From the NCBI GenBank assembly GCA_002692725.1, contig NZLU01000039.1, positions 124,001 to 188,000 on the forward strand: DNA of 64,000 bases, in the 5' to 3' direction. Source of the DNA: Ponticaulis sp. (GTDB taxonomy: Bacteria; Pseudomonadota; Alphaproteobacteria; Caulobacterales; Hyphomonadaceae). Numbering within the stretch: position 1 is the first letter of the stretch; each line of letters opens with the position of its first letter. The translations under genes and the position numbers were made by a program. This document shows positions 8,668 through 18,340 of the stretch, one piece after another. A model generated the notes under the pieces. It searched no databases and was not told the DNA's origin. It worked only from the letters and a program-made list of their open reading frames with translations.

Positions 8668-9327
8668 ATGTCTTCTGTTCTGATATCTCCTTCGATTCTT
8701 TCTGCCGATTTTGCCAAACTTGGCGAAGAGGTTCGCTCTATTGATGAAGCCGGCGCCGACATGATTCATGTCGATGTGATGGATGGGCATTTCGTGCCAA
8801 ACCTCACCCTTGGGCCTCCCATAATCAAAGCTCTGCGACCGCACTCACAAAAGCGGTTCGACGTGCATCTGATGATTGCGCCGGTGGATCCTTTTATCGC
8901 CGACTTTGCAGATGCGGGCGCTGATATACTGACCGTGCACCCCGAGGCAGGGCCGCACCTTCACCGGACACTTCAGAGCATACGGTCTCACGACATGAAG
9001 GCCGGCGTCGCTCTGAACCCGGCTACGCCAGTCGACGCAGTGGATTATGTGATGGATGATGTGGACCTCATCCTGGTGATGTCGGTGAACCCCGGATTTG
9101 GGGGGCAGTCCTTCATTGATAGCCAGCTTAGAAAAATCGAAGCGCTTCGCCACAAAATTGACCAAACCGGCCGTGATATAATCCTTGAAGTTGATGGCGG
9201 GCTGAAGCCGGAAAACGCGCAGGCTGCGATATCTGCCGGAGTGACGGCGATTGTTGCAGGGTCTGCGGTGTTCAAGGGTGGACCCGAGGCGTATGCGGCC
9301 AATATCGCGGCGCTCAGACCGAAGTGA
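8668..9327 (+). CDS. rpe: Ribulose-phosphate 3-epimerase
   Basis: Rpe interconverts D-ribulose 5-phosphate and D-xylulose 5-phosphate in the pentose phosphate and Calvin pathways. The 219-residue protein shows all the signatures: [14 protein letters not shown], then [20 protein letters not shown] with metal-binding His and Asp, RFDVHLMI, the phosphate loop region [14 protein letters not shown], and [12 protein letters not shown]. Length is normal. The heparinase-like gene begins 7 bp after the stop codon, so the two are one operon. Confidence 0.96.
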   Translation: MSSVLISPSILSADFAKLGEEVRSIDEAGADMIHVDVMDGHFVPNLTLGPPIIKALRPHSQKRFDVHLMIAPVDPFIADFADAGADILTVHPEAGPHLHRTLQSIRSHDMKAGVALNPATPVDAVDYVMDDVDLILVMSVNPGFGGQSFIDSQLRKIEALRHKIDQTGRDIILEVDGGLKPENAQAAISAGVTAIVAGSAVFKGGPEAYAANIAALRPK

Positions 9328-9334
9328 GGTGAGT

Positions 9335-11026
9335 TTGATACAGGGCAGTTCTGCGGCTGAGAAAGATCTTGAAGACTGGCGCCGATATCGCGGACGTATC
9401 GGAGATGATGCGCGCAGCACTCCTGTTTATAAAATGAAGCTGAACGGGCCTGTGCCCGATGAGCTGAACCTCTACCCTCAAAATGTCAGAACCGGGAATG
9501 AAGGGCGCGGCAGCGACCTTCTCGGAGGCATGTGGAAGATTGGACGTAACCGGCTGGAAATCCCGGCTGGTGTTCCGCCCTGGTCACGACCGGGCCCATC
9601 TCGTCATTTTGCCGACCGGTTGCACCGATTTCACTGGCTGACAGATTTGTGCTCGATCGGTCCGGAGGGGCAGAGGCTGGGTCGGGCGCTTATCGCTGAC
9701 TGGGTCCAGAATTTCGGTCGCTGGAATGGGTTTGTCTGGCGCATCCCGGTGACGGCAGATCGCGTCTGGAACTGGCTGGTGGGTGGGCCTAATCTGCTCG
9801 ACAATCTGCCGCCTGACAGTGAGGTATTGGCTTCATTGTCACGTCAGGTCAGACATTTGCAGCATGGCACGACCAATTGTGGCGAGCCACGCGCCATACT
9901 GAAATCTCTGTTCGTCCAGCTCGCCTTTGCGTTTGCGACCGGCGAAGATGATCGCCGCATAGCCTCTCTCGAAGCGCAGCTTGAATTCACTCTGGGCGAC
10001 CAGATCCTCGCCGATGGCGGGCATGTGAGCCGTAATCCTGAAGCGCTGCTGGATATCCTCCTGGATTTGCAGACGATTGATGACCTTTATCTCAGAACCG
10101 GCCGGCCTTCTCTTGCATTCGTGACGAAAACGGTGCCGCGGATATCAGGCATGCTCAAATTTTTGCGCATGGGGGATGGCGGCCTGCCAATCATGAATGG
10201 TGGCGGTGAGGGGCGTCGGTCGGACCTCAAGAACGCGCTTTTCCCTTATGCGAATATGCGGGCCTTTGCCTTCGCGACAAAAACCGGCATTCAGAAGCTC
10301 GAAGCTGCAAATACACGACTTTTGCTTGATGCGGGCCACGCACCGTCTCCTGAATATGGCCATGAAGCCCATGCGGGCTGTCTGTCTTTTGAACTTGAAG
10401 ACCATGGCGAGCGCATGGTGGTGAATTGCGGGTCAGACAGGGATGTCGATCCGGTCTGGCAAGCGGCGACGCGGCGCACGGATGGACACTCCACGCTGGT
10501 CCTTTCCGGACATGATTGCTCCCAATTTGTGCCGATACGCTCACTCGGGCTCGAGGCGCCGACAGGGCCAACCGGCGTGACGGCCAAGCGTATGGAAGAG
10601 CAAAGCCAAGTCTGGATCGATTCCCAGCATGGTGGATGGAAAGACAGTTTCGGTCTGATCTTCCGGCGTCGCCTGTTTCTGGATGGCGATGGCTCGCGTC
10701 TCACCGGCGAGGACAGCTTGTTCCGTCCGATTTCCGCCGGTGTAACTGAAGACACCGACAAAATTCCATTCGATGTTCGGTTTCATCTGCACCCGAGTGT
10801 GCGTCTGAAACCTGATGGCGAGCATCTGCGCATCATTCTGCCGAGCGGCGCGGCCTGGGTCTTCAAGACCAAGCACAAGCGCAAAAGCATTGACCGCTCA
10901 GTCTATCTGGCGCGGGGCACGGTGGAGAAGTGCTGGCAGCTGGTGCTGTCAGGCGAAGCCGATCCGAACGGAGATGCGACGGCCGACTCAAACATCGTTA
11001 AATGGGCTTTCGTGAAAGTGGTTTGA
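9335..11026 (+). CDS. Heparinase II/III family protein
   Basis: The 563-residue protein has the layout of the alphaproteobacterial heparinase II/III-like family usually found before purH: an alpha-helical N-terminal domain and a C-terminal beta-sandwich with DAGHAPSPEYGHEAHAG, RMVVNCGSD and HSTLVLSGHD. Members are polysaccharide-lyase-like, but the substrate of this housekeeping subgroup has not been defined, and I see no signal peptide. Start choice: TTG at 9335 (IQGSSAAEKDLEDWRRYRG) lies just after the rpe stop, with GAGGTGAG immediately before it; the first in-frame ATG is at 9434 and would remove part of the conserved N-terminal region. Confidence 0.82.
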   Translation: MIQGSSAAEKDLEDWRRYRGRIGDDARSTPVYKMKLNGPVPDELNLYPQNVRTGNEGRGSDLLGGMWKIGRNRLEIPAGVPPWSRPGPSRHFADRLHRFHWLTDLCSIGPEGQRLGRALIADWVQNFGRWNGFVWRIPVTADRVWNWLVGGPNLLDNLPPDSEVLASLSRQVRHLQHGTTNCGEPRAILKSLFVQLAFAFATGEDDRRIASLEAQLEFTLGDQILADGGHVSRNPEALLDILLDLQTIDDLYLRTGRPSLAFVTKTVPRISGMLKFLRMGDGGLPIMNGGGEGRRSDLKNALFPYANMRAFAFATKTGIQKLEAANTRLLLDAGHAPSPEYGHEAHAGCLSFELEDHGERMVVNCGSDRDVDPVWQAATRRTDGHSTLVLSGHDCSQFVPIRSLGLEAPTGPTGVTAKRMEEQSQVWIDSQHGGWKDSFGLIFRRRLFLDGDGSRLTGEDSLFRPISAGVTEDTDKIPFDVRFHLHPSVRLKPDGEHLRIILPSGAAWVFKTKHKRKSIDRSVYLARGTVEKCWQLVLSGEADPNGDATADSNIVKWAFVKVV

Positions 11027-11114
11027 TCAGGTCCGGTTACTACTGGCCAAGTGCCGGTAAACGCCCTAAACAGCGGCTTTCCCGATTCCAGAGCTTTGAA
11101 GGCCACATCCTCTC

Positions 11115-12704
11115 ATGACCACCAATCTTCCCATCAAGCGCGCGCTGATTTCCGTTTCCGACAAGTCCGGCCTTATCGAACGGGCGAAAAAGCTGAGCGA
11201 GCTTGGGGTGGAGCTTCTGTCGACGGGCGGCACAAAGAAAGCGATCGCCGATGCGGGCATTCCTGTGAAGGATGTCTCTGAGATCACGCAATTTCCTGAG
11301 ATGATGGATGGCCGGGTGAAGACACTGCATCCGGTGGTTCATGGCGGCCTGCTTCATCTGCGTGACAATCCCGAACATGTTGAACAGGCCAAAGCGCACG
11401 GTATTGAAGGCATCGATCTTCTTTATGTGAACCTTTACCCGTTTGAAGAGACGGTCGCTAAAGGCGCAGACTTCCACACCTGTATCGAGAATATCGACAT
11501 TGGTGGCCCTGCCATGTTGCGCGCAGCAGCTAAGAACTACGCTTTCGTCTCTGTTTGCACCGATGGGGATGATGTCGACGCGGTGATTGCCGACATGGAA
11601 ACAAACAGCGGCGCAACCTCGCTCGAAACCCGCAAGAAGCTCTGTGCGAAAACCTACGCCCGGACCGGCGCCTACGATGCGGCGATCTCCAACTGGTATT
11701 TCGAGCAACTCGGCGAAGAGAGCCCGGAATGGCGCGCCTTTGGCGGCAAGCGTATCTCGGTCATGCGCTATGGCGAGAACCCGCACCAGCAGGCAGCCTT
11801 CTACAAAACGCCGGAACAGCGGACGGGCGTGGCCACCGCTGAGCTGATCCAGGGCAAGGCGCTCTCTTACAACAATATCAATGACACGGACGCCGCATTT
11901 GAACTCGTCAGTGAGTTCCCGAGCGAAGGTGAACCGGCGGTCGCCATCATCAAGCACGCCAATCCATGCGGTGTGGCGCTGGGTGCGACCCCGCTTGAAG
12001 CGTATGAGAAGGCTTATGACTGCGACCGCACCTCAGCCTTTGGCGGCATTGTCGCGCTGAACCGCCCGCTGACCGGTGAGACGGCTGCGAAAATCACCGA
12101 AATTTTCACTGAAGTCGTGATTGCCCCAGGGGCTGACGAAGAGGCGCGCGAAATCTTTCGCAAAAAGAAAAACCTTCGTCTGTTGCTCACTAATGGTCTG
12201 GCTGACCCGCGTGCGCCTGGCGTGTTCATGAAGGCGGTTGCAGGCGGCTTGCTCGTTCAGGATCAGGATCGCGGATTTGTGCCACGCGATGAGATGAAAG
12301 TGGTCACCAAGCGTCAGCCGACCAAAGCCGAATGGAATGATCTGTTCTTCGCCTGGCGCGTCGCAAAGCACGTCAAATCCAATACCATCGTCTATGCGAA
12401 GGACGGCGCGACGGCAGGTATCGGCGCCGGTCAGATGAGCCGGATCGACTCAGCGCGTATCGCGACCCGCAAAGCGCTCGATGCAGCTGAAGCCGCAGGC
12501 TGGGCCGAGCCGAAGACAAAAGGCTGCGTAGCAGCCTCTGATGCCTTCTTCCCATTCCCGGATGGCTTGCTGCAAACGGCTGAGGCCGGCGCGACCTGCG
12601 TGATCCAGCCGGGCGGCTCCATCAAGGACCAGGACGTAATTGATGCCGCAGACGAGGCAGGCCTTGCCATGGTGCTCACCGGCATGCGCCATTTCCGGCA
12701 TTAA
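11115..12704 (+). CDS. purH: Bifunctional AICAR transformylase / IMP cyclohydrolase
   Basis: PurH carries out the last two steps of IMP synthesis: formylation of AICAR with 10-formyltetrahydrofolate, then ring closure. The 529-residue length is normal. The N-terminal MGS-like cyclohydrolase domain (to about residue 150) begins [20 protein letters not shown] and contains STGGTKKAI and [15 protein letters not shown]. The transformylase domain has [13 protein letters not shown], the catalytic motif [11 protein letters not shown], and [12 protein letters not shown] near the end. A terminator-like hairpin follows the gene. Confidence 0.97.
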   Translation: MTTNLPIKRALISVSDKSGLIERAKKLSELGVELLSTGGTKKAIADAGIPVKDVSEITQFPEMMDGRVKTLHPVVHGGLLHLRDNPEHVEQAKAHGIEGIDLLYVNLYPFEETVAKGADFHTCIENIDIGGPAMLRAAAKNYAFVSVCTDGDDVDAVIADMETNSGATSLETRKKLCAKTYARTGAYDAAISNWYFEQLGEESPEWRAFGGKRISVMRYGENPHQQAAFYKTPEQRTGVATAELIQGKALSYNNINDTDAAFELVSEFPSEGEPAVAIIKHANPCGVALGATPLEAYEKAYDCDRTSAFGGIVALNRPLTGETAAKITEIFTEVVIAPGADEEAREIFRKKKNLRLLLTNGLADPRAPGVFMKAVAGGLLVQDQDRGFVPRDEMKVVTKRQPTKAEWNDLFFAWRVAKHVKSNTIVYAKDGATAGIGAGQMSRIDSARIATRKALDAAEAAGWAEPKTKGCVAASDAFFPFPDGLLQTAEAGATCVIQPGGSIKDQDVIDAADEAGLAMVLTGMRHFRH

Positions 12705-12760
12705 GGCGTCTGACGCGTGCATATCCGCATGTGTGACGGCTCAGTGCATGAAGATGTTGT

Positions 12761-12797
12761 AAGGCCGTCAGACGAGTCTGGCCTTTCGAGGCTTTTT
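12761..12797 (+). terminator. Probable intrinsic terminator after purH
   Basis: AAGGC (12761-12765) with inner CAGAC pairs with GTCTG and GCCTT (to 12785), with a small bulge. A T-rich stretch with five consecutive Ts follows at 12793-12797. It lies 56 bp after the purH stop codon. Confidence 0.6.
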
Positions 12798-12868
12798 ACT
12801 GGTATGCGTCAGTCTGAAGATTGATGCCTAACGGGCCTGCCCTCCGGTCCGCAAAATGGGGAAGACGT

Positions 12869-14224
12869 ATGTTGAGTTCTGTTCGTGGCTGGCTTTCGGC
12901 GCACAAACTTGGTCTGGCTTTTGTGTGTTTGGTCGGTTTGGCCGCCTGTAGCAACGGCTCTTCGGATGATACTCCAGACACGCCAGCGGTCGAAATTCCC
13001 GGCACACCCCTCAACATCGTTGTGACCGAAGGTGATGAACGCGTCATTTTCACCTTTGATGCGCCAACCACAGGCGGGCGGGTTAACCGGTATACGGTCA
13101 CTTGTGACGCCAACGATCAGGAAACCGCCAGCCGTTTTAGCGCGGCAAGCCCGGTTACGATCAGCGGCATGGTCAATGATGTAACTTATACCTGCACCAT
13201 TGTTGCTTCGAACACGGCGGGCGACGGTCCGGCCGTGACCGTTTCTGCGACACCGTCGGACCCGTTCCAGACAACAGATTGCGCGCTGCAAACAACCGAT
13301 GGCGGCCGCATCACGTGTCAGACGCATAATCTTCTTGCGGATATGACAAACACCCAGCGCAGCGCCATTCTGCGTGCGCTCGACGAAGGCAATGCCACCG
13401 ATTTCTGGTCTGACAAAGGCGTTGCGACCGATGGTCGGCTCGGGATTAGCCCGGCATCCCTGTCGGACGAACAAGTTGTCATTTTTGACGAATTGCTGGA
13501 TGCAATCCTGTCAGACCAGGGCCAGACACTTTTGGACGGCGTCAGGGCAGGGGATGGGTTCCTCGGCGAAACCACCACCGGGTTTGGGTCAGGACTGTAC
13601 TATATCTCTTTCCACGGCACGCCGTCCTATTCTGATCCGTGGATGGTTCAGTTCTCGGGCCACAACTATAACCTGTTTGCCAGCATTAATGGTGACTATG
13701 TCGGCCTGACACCGCATTTTGTCGGGATTGAGCCGATCAGCTTCACTTTTGACAGCGTAGATTATGAACCCATGAAGCCGCGCCGCGATGCGCTGATTGC
13801 TTTGCTGGCCAGTCTGTCTTCAACCGAACTGTCGACGGCAGAAACATCTGAAGTGTTTGATGACGTTGTGCTTCTGAATGACGAAGATGGAAACTTCCCA
13901 ACACCTTCAGGGCTCGATGTCGACACGCTGGACGCGTCTAAGAGAGCGCTTGTCGTCGCGGCGATCACGGCGTTTTCTGACGACCAGCAAGGTGGTGCGC
14001 TGTCAGCTGACTACACGACGGATTCTGCGCTCGACGACACATTCATTCTCTGGTCGGGTGATGCGGATTTGGCTGATCAGGGTGCCTATATCCGGATTGA
14101 CGGCCCACGGGTGTGGATTGAGCTGGCGCTGGTCGCGGGCGATGCGACAAGCGATGTGAATATCCATTCTATCTGGCGCGACAAGGCTCTGGACTATGGC
14201 GACAATTTCGACCTGACGGATTGA
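12869..14224 (+). CDS. Lipoprotein with fibronectin type III-like and DUF3500 domains
   Basis: The 451-residue protein starts with a lipoprotein signal, LAFVCLVGLAACS, after a short positively charged segment. A fibronectin type III-like domain follows (TPLNIVVTEGDERVIFTFDA through DVTYTCTIVASNTAGDG). The rest matches DUF3500: FGSGLYYISFHGTPSYSDPW, VQFSGHNYNLFASING, FVGIEPISFTFD, and the C-terminal VNIHSIWRDKALDYG. Members of DUF3500 are secreted and uncharacterised. ATG at 12869 is chosen because it starts the signal peptide; an upstream start at 12821 would add 16 unneeded residues. Fusion of the two domains is worth noting. Confidence 0.8.
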   Translation: MLSSVRGWLSAHKLGLAFVCLVGLAACSNGSSDDTPDTPAVEIPGTPLNIVVTEGDERVIFTFDAPTTGGRVNRYTVTCDANDQETASRFSAASPVTISGMVNDVTYTCTIVASNTAGDGPAVTVSATPSDPFQTTDCALQTTDGGRITCQTHNLLADMTNTQRSAILRALDEGNATDFWSDKGVATDGRLGISPASLSDEQVVIFDELLDAILSDQGQTLLDGVRAGDGFLGETTTGFGSGLYYISFHGTPSYSDPWMVQFSGHNYNLFASINGDYVGLTPHFVGIEPISFTFDSVDYEPMKPRRDALIALLASLSSTELSTAETSEVFDDVVLLNDEDGNFPTPSGLDVDTLDASKRALVVAAITAFSDDQQGGALSADYTTDSALDDTFILWSGDADLADQGAYIRIDGPRVWIELALVAGDATSDVNIHSIWRDKALDYGDNFDLTD

Positions 14225-14323
14225 TAAACGTCATATCGGTTTCTTCTCGTCGCTGCGACAACCAGTTGATTTTTGAATTAAACACAGTTTGATTGCTCCC
14301 AGTAAATTCTGAAGGGGGACAAT

Positions 14324-16426
14324 ATGAGAAGCTGGCTTGCGGTTCTTTTGATCGTTTTGGGCTTTTGCTCAACAGCAGAGGCCGCCGAGCGACGCGTTGC
14401 TCTCCTCATCGGCAATCAGGACTATCCGGCGAGCGTTGGCAGATTGGTTAACACACATGCCGATGTCAGCCGGATGGCTGAAGCGCTGAATGTTGTTGGG
14501 TTTGAAGTCAGCAGCGCTCTGGACGCTGACGATGATGCAATGGAGACGGCACTTCAGGATTTTGAGGCTCGCATATCCAGTTTGACTGAAGCTGGCGATC
14601 AGGTCATCGCCTTCTTCTATTATTCTGGTCATGGCGCATCCATGAGCGTGGACGGAGAAACGCAGAATTTTCTTATTCCGGCCAAGGAAGACATTCCCAA
14701 TGCTGGTGCGCTTGAACGAAAAGGCATGAAGGTAAACTCGCTCCTGCGAGGTTTTTCCTTAACGGACGCTCACGCGTTCTTTGTACTGCTGGATGCCTGC
14801 CGGGATGAAATGTCCACGGGATTCACCAAATCGGCAAATAAGGGTGCGACGCGTGTTGAACAACGCCGCGGAATGTGGGTGGCTTATGCGACATCACCTG
14901 GGGCGACCACACCTGATGATGGGCTGTTTTCAACGATTGTAGCCGAGGAAATCCTCAAACCCGGAAAGCTGGCGGAATACAGCCTGCTGGATGCGGTAAA
15001 AAAGATCGCCGTCCAACGCTCCTTTTCTGGTCAACCGATTATGGCTCCAGGGCTGTTGCCAGACGGTATTTGCTTTGCGGGATGTCGTAAGTCTGAAGAG
15101 GAAGTTGTGTGGGAAGGGGCTCTGAAGCACGGGACTTTTGAGGGCTTCAAGTTTTACCTGGATCTTTACTCAAATGGTCGCTTCGCTATTCAGGCACGAG
15201 ACAGACTATCTCGTCTCACCAGTCTTCGAGAGGAGCAGGATTGGACGCGATTATCAGCGCTCAATTCGGTCGGTGGCTTCATGCTCTATATAGAGCAGTA
15301 TCCGTCCGGTTCTTACGTTGCCGAAGCCCGGGCAAAAATCGTTGACCTCCAAGAGACAAAGCCAGCGATGGTTTCAGCGGCGAATCCTGACCGATGGCGA
15401 CCTTGGAACCAGATTGAGGATGATGTCTGGTACTCCGCAAATTCTCTCGATCTCTATCAATCCGTTTTGAAAGAGGTGAGCTTCGAATATCTTCAGGAAG
15501 CTGCCGACGGAGGCGATCCTCGTGCTGCCCGGCTTGTTGGCTGGGCGTTCATGGACAGCTCCTCCGAACGTCAGACCGACTACCCGATGGCATTCAGATA
15601 CTTGACACAGGCGTGTGATGAGCACGAACCGGGCGGCTGCGTTAATCTCGGGAATTTATACTATGACGGCAGAGGCGTAACTGAAGATCGTTCCAAAACT
15701 TTCGAATACTATGAAATAGCCTGTCGGATGGGCAACTTTATCGGCTGTGGAAATCTTGGCTTAGCTTATTTTTATGGATGGGGCGTAGAGCCAGACGTAA
15801 AAACAGCCGGTCAGTATTTTGTGCAGGCTTGCGATGGCGGCTATTTGCGAGCGTGTGCTGATCTCGATTCAGTCTACCATAGAAACGCGAGCTGGGTTGA
15901 TATCAATTATCTGAATGAAAAACTGGAGCTTTCTTGTGAGGCCGGTGATGTCGGTAGCTGCGTTAATGTCGGTAACCATTATCGTGACGGCATGGGCGGG
16001 CAGCGAAATGATCAACGTGCCGTTGAGCTCTATAAGCTCGGTTGTACTGATGAAAAGACTAATGGCTGTACGAATTTAGCCTATATGTATCAGACCGGTC
16101 GAGGCGTTGAGCCAGATCTGGAAGAAGCCTTTCGAATATATCTGATGGCCTGTGAAAATAATAATTGGGGGGCCTGTTACTCCGTTTCGAACTATTATCA
16201 GACTGGTACCGGTGTCGAACGAAACGAACGAAAAGCTCGTGAGATAATTGATTTTTCCTGCGATGGTCTGGACGATGAAACGTGTGTATCTGCTGCTGAT
16301 TCACTCTGGCACTCTTCGCGTCAATTTACGCTCAAACAAGCAGCAACCGAAATCCTTCAGGATCTTTGTAAGAGGGATGTGACATCAGCCTGTGGGCACC
16401 TCAAGAATCATGGGACACCGATTTGA
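14324..16426 (+). CDS. Secreted caspase-family (C14) protein with Sel1-like repeats
   Basis: The 700-residue protein has a signal peptide (MRSWLAVLLIVLGFCSTAEA). A caspase-like domain spans about residues 22-265, with the dyad His103 in FYYSGHGAS and Cys159 in LLDACRDE, both intact. A linker of SPOR/TPR-like character follows, then from about residue 385 at least six Sel1-like repeats of the cysteine-pair type (CVNLGNLYYDGRGV, CGNLGLAYFYGWGV, CTNLAYMYQTGRGV). Such repeats resemble Helicobacter cysteine-rich proteins, bind peptides or peptidoglycan, and form disulphides in the periplasm. The domain pairing suggests an extracytoplasmic protease with a binding scaffold. A site GGGGGA precedes ATG. 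The substrate is unknown. Confidence 0.88.
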   Translation: MRSWLAVLLIVLGFCSTAEAAERRVALLIGNQDYPASVGRLVNTHADVSRMAEALNVVGFEVSSALDADDDAMETALQDFEARISSLTEAGDQVIAFFYYSGHGASMSVDGETQNFLIPAKEDIPNAGALERKGMKVNSLLRGFSLTDAHAFFVLLDACRDEMSTGFTKSANKGATRVEQRRGMWVAYATSPGATTPDDGLFSTIVAEEILKPGKLAEYSLLDAVKKIAVQRSFSGQPIMAPGLLPDGICFAGCRKSEEEVVWEGALKHGTFEGFKFYLDLYSNGRFAIQARDRLSRLTSLREEQDWTRLSALNSVGGFMLYIEQYPSGSYVAEARAKIVDLQETKPAMVSAANPDRWRPWNQIEDDVWYSANSLDLYQSVLKEVSFEYLQEAADGGDPRAARLVGWAFMDSSSERQTDYPMAFRYLTQACDEHEPGGCVNLGNLYYDGRGVTEDRSKTFEYYEIACRMGNFIGCGNLGLAYFYGWGVEPDVKTAGQYFVQACDGGYLRACADLDSVYHRNASWVDINYLNEKLELSCEAGDVGSCVNVGNHYRDGMGGQRNDQRAVELYKLGCTDEKTNGCTNLAYMYQTGRGVEPDLEEAFRIYLMACENNNWGACYSVSNYYQTGTGVERNERKAREIIDFSCDGLDDETCVSAADSLWHSSRQFTLKQAATEILQDLCKRDVTSACGHLKNHGTPI

Positions 16427-16523
16427 TCGACCGGCGAGTCTGAACAGGATTTTTTGGGGCCGGACGGCGAACGTGACAATAGACAGTGGGTAGTCCCTTA
16501 ACAGACTTGGGGCGATTTGGCAC

Positions 16524-17129
16524 TCACCACCAGGTCATCACCATGCGGTCGCCATTGGCTTCAATGCCTTTGAGTCGTGGTTTGCCATCTGACGTCACCG
16601 AGATGAGCAGGCGCACATCCTCATTCTCGCGGATCATATCCTCTATCATGAGGGCTTCGCGTTTGTTGGCGTAATAGCGGTCGATATTGAGACGGGGATT
16701 GACGGTGAACAGCCGAGGTCGAGCGTTTCGATCATTGGCTGAGATCAAGACAGACGTTTTCACAATGACGAATTTATCATCCACTGAAGGGCGGGTACGA
16801 CTAACATTCACAGGCTCCCAAAGTCCGTTATCGAGCGGTCTGAAACTGACCCAACCGTCGACACGCTGGCTCCAGAAACTTTCGGGTAGGTCAAAGCTCG
16901 CCTCAAGGTCGGAGGATTGCTCAGCCGAGAGCTGCACACTCGCATCCGGTGTGAGGCGAACATAATGGCCAAGAAGAATAGCGCGTGGGTCATAGCCTTG
17001 TGCCTTTACCGAGATTTCCCGGCCTGAATTGATGGCGGTCATGTGTGAAACCACACCAATGAGCAGCAAGAGCGCGAGCAAAAGGGCTGTCATCGGAAGG
17101 GCAAAACGAGGGGTCAGAAGCGATTTCAT
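16524..17129 (-). CDS. GDYXXLXY-type membrane-anchored protein
   Basis: The 201-residue protein starts with one membrane helix (about residues 11-32, PMTALLLALLLLIGVVSHM) and a periplasmic domain. The family motif GDYxxLxY appears in diverged form as LLGHYVRLTPDA. The family has no established activity but is regularly found next to a DUF2157 membrane protein, as here: its ATG overlaps the stop of the DUF2157 gene by 4 bases (ATGA), so the two are coupled. They probably form one membrane complex. Confidence 0.83.
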   Translation of the reverse strand: MKSLLTPRFALPMTALLLALLLLIGVVSHMTAINSGREISVKAQGYDPRAILLGHYVRLTPDASVQLSAEQSSDLEASFDLPESFWSQRVDGWVSFRPLDNGLWEPVNVSRTRPSVDDKFVIVKTSVLISANDRNARPRLFTVNPRLNIDRYYANKREALMIEDMIRENEDVRLLISVTSDGKPRLKGIEANGDRMVMTWW

Positions 17130-18280
17130 TGGCTTGCTCCTTCAGGATCCGAGGCTTGCTTCTTCAGAAGATAGGCGACTCCCAGCGCAATCGCAGAGGT
17201 GACAGCGAAGATGATGGCCGCCGCAGACATATCCATGCCGATATCAACGAGGAGGATCGAAATGCCGGTCAACAAGGACAGAATCCCAGCCGCCGCGATC
17301 CAGCTATAATGATGCTTCGCGCCATACCAGAGCGCAAGGAAGCTGGCGCCTAGAAGGCAGAACCGATGGATGACATCGCCTTCGGGATGTGCCGGCAGGC
17401 CAAGCAGCGCAATGGCGGCCAGGCAAAACCAGGCGCTATAGCCTGCCAGCGTGCGGCCGCCGGTTAAATCTGCCTCATCCCGGCGCACGCCATAAGCTGT
17501 CAAAGCCGCCCACATTGCGCCTGTGATGAAGAGGAATGTGAAGCCAAAAGTCCGGCTCGGATCAAAATCCCAATTGGTCGAAAACACGCCGAGATGGCCC
17601 ATGGTCAGAAGCGATGACAGCTCTGCCAGATGTATACTGCTCAGCGGCAAGAAGCTCAGGATCAGGCTGTGCCAGAGCACGCGGGAGCGCAGAAGCCAGG
17701 CGTTTAAGGTCACAAGCCCTGCGACGATGTTCATGCCCCAAAAACTCAGGCTCAACCAGGTCAGCTGCCCCTCACCCAATTGCATGCCAATCCAGATGCC
17801 GCCAAAGACCAATGCTGCGAAACTCGAGGCAGCCGAGCGTCCGGCAAGGCCGATCAGGGCAGCACCGAGCGCTGAGAGGAAGACCGCGCCATCAGGTTCA
17901 CCGGGGAGATTATAGGCCTGCCCGATAAGGGCGATGCTGCCGGAGAAAATCAGCGCCGACAGAAGTGCGAGGGCATTGGACGTTTTTTTGCGTGTTTCCT
18001 GCAAGAGCCCCGACGCGACTGCCGTACCTCCAAACAGGCTCAGCAGCATGATGAGTTTCAGCCCGCGTGGTATCGCAGCCCAGTTGTCACCGATAAAGGT
18101 AATCACCGCGAGGCCAGCAAGAATGGTCGCCGCCATGGCAATCCAGCCGCGACCATCACCGCCCGCCGCTTTGGGCAGACTGGCCAGAATAGGCTCACGA
18201 CTGGAGGCAGGCACCCAGCCTCTCTCAATCCAGTCCGAGAGGTCTTTCTCGACCTTTTGACGATATGCGTTCGGTTTCAC
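17126..18280 (-). CDS. DUF2157 polytopic membrane protein
   Basis: The 384-residue protein has a cytoplasmic N-terminal segment (EKDLSDWIERGWVPASSREPILASL) typical of DUF2157, followed by about ten hydrophobic segments, including WIAMAATILAGLAVITFIGDNW and ALALLSALIFSGSIALIGQAYNL. The start is GTG at 18280 because GGAGG lies 5 bases upstream; an ATG at 18316 would add 12 residues but lacks a ribosome site. The function is unknown. It is the first gene of a two-gene operon with the GDYXXLXY-type gene, a pairing common across proteobacteria. Confidence 0.86.
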   Translation of the reverse strand: MKPNAYRQKVEKDLSDWIERGWVPASSREPILASLPKAAGGDGRGWIAMAATILAGLAVITFIGDNWAAIPRGLKLIMLLSLFGGTAVASGLLQETRKKTSNALALLSALIFSGSIALIGQAYNLPGEPDGAVFLSALGAALIGLAGRSAASSFAALVFGGIWIGMQLGEGQLTWLSLSFWGMNIVAGLVTLNAWLLRSRVLWHSLILSFLPLSSIHLAELSSLLTMGHLGVFSTNWDFDPSRTFGFTFLFITGAMWAALTAYGVRRDEADLTGGRTLAGYSAWFCLAAIALLGLPAHPEGDVIHRFCLLGASFLALWYGAKHHYSWIAAAGILSLLTGISILLVDIGMDMSAAAIIFAVTSAIALGVAYLLKKQASDPEGASQ

Positions 18281-18340
18281 TCTCGCCTCCGAAATTAATA
18301 GTGAGCAAATACTCACTAAATGGGGCGTGAATGTGGCGGT

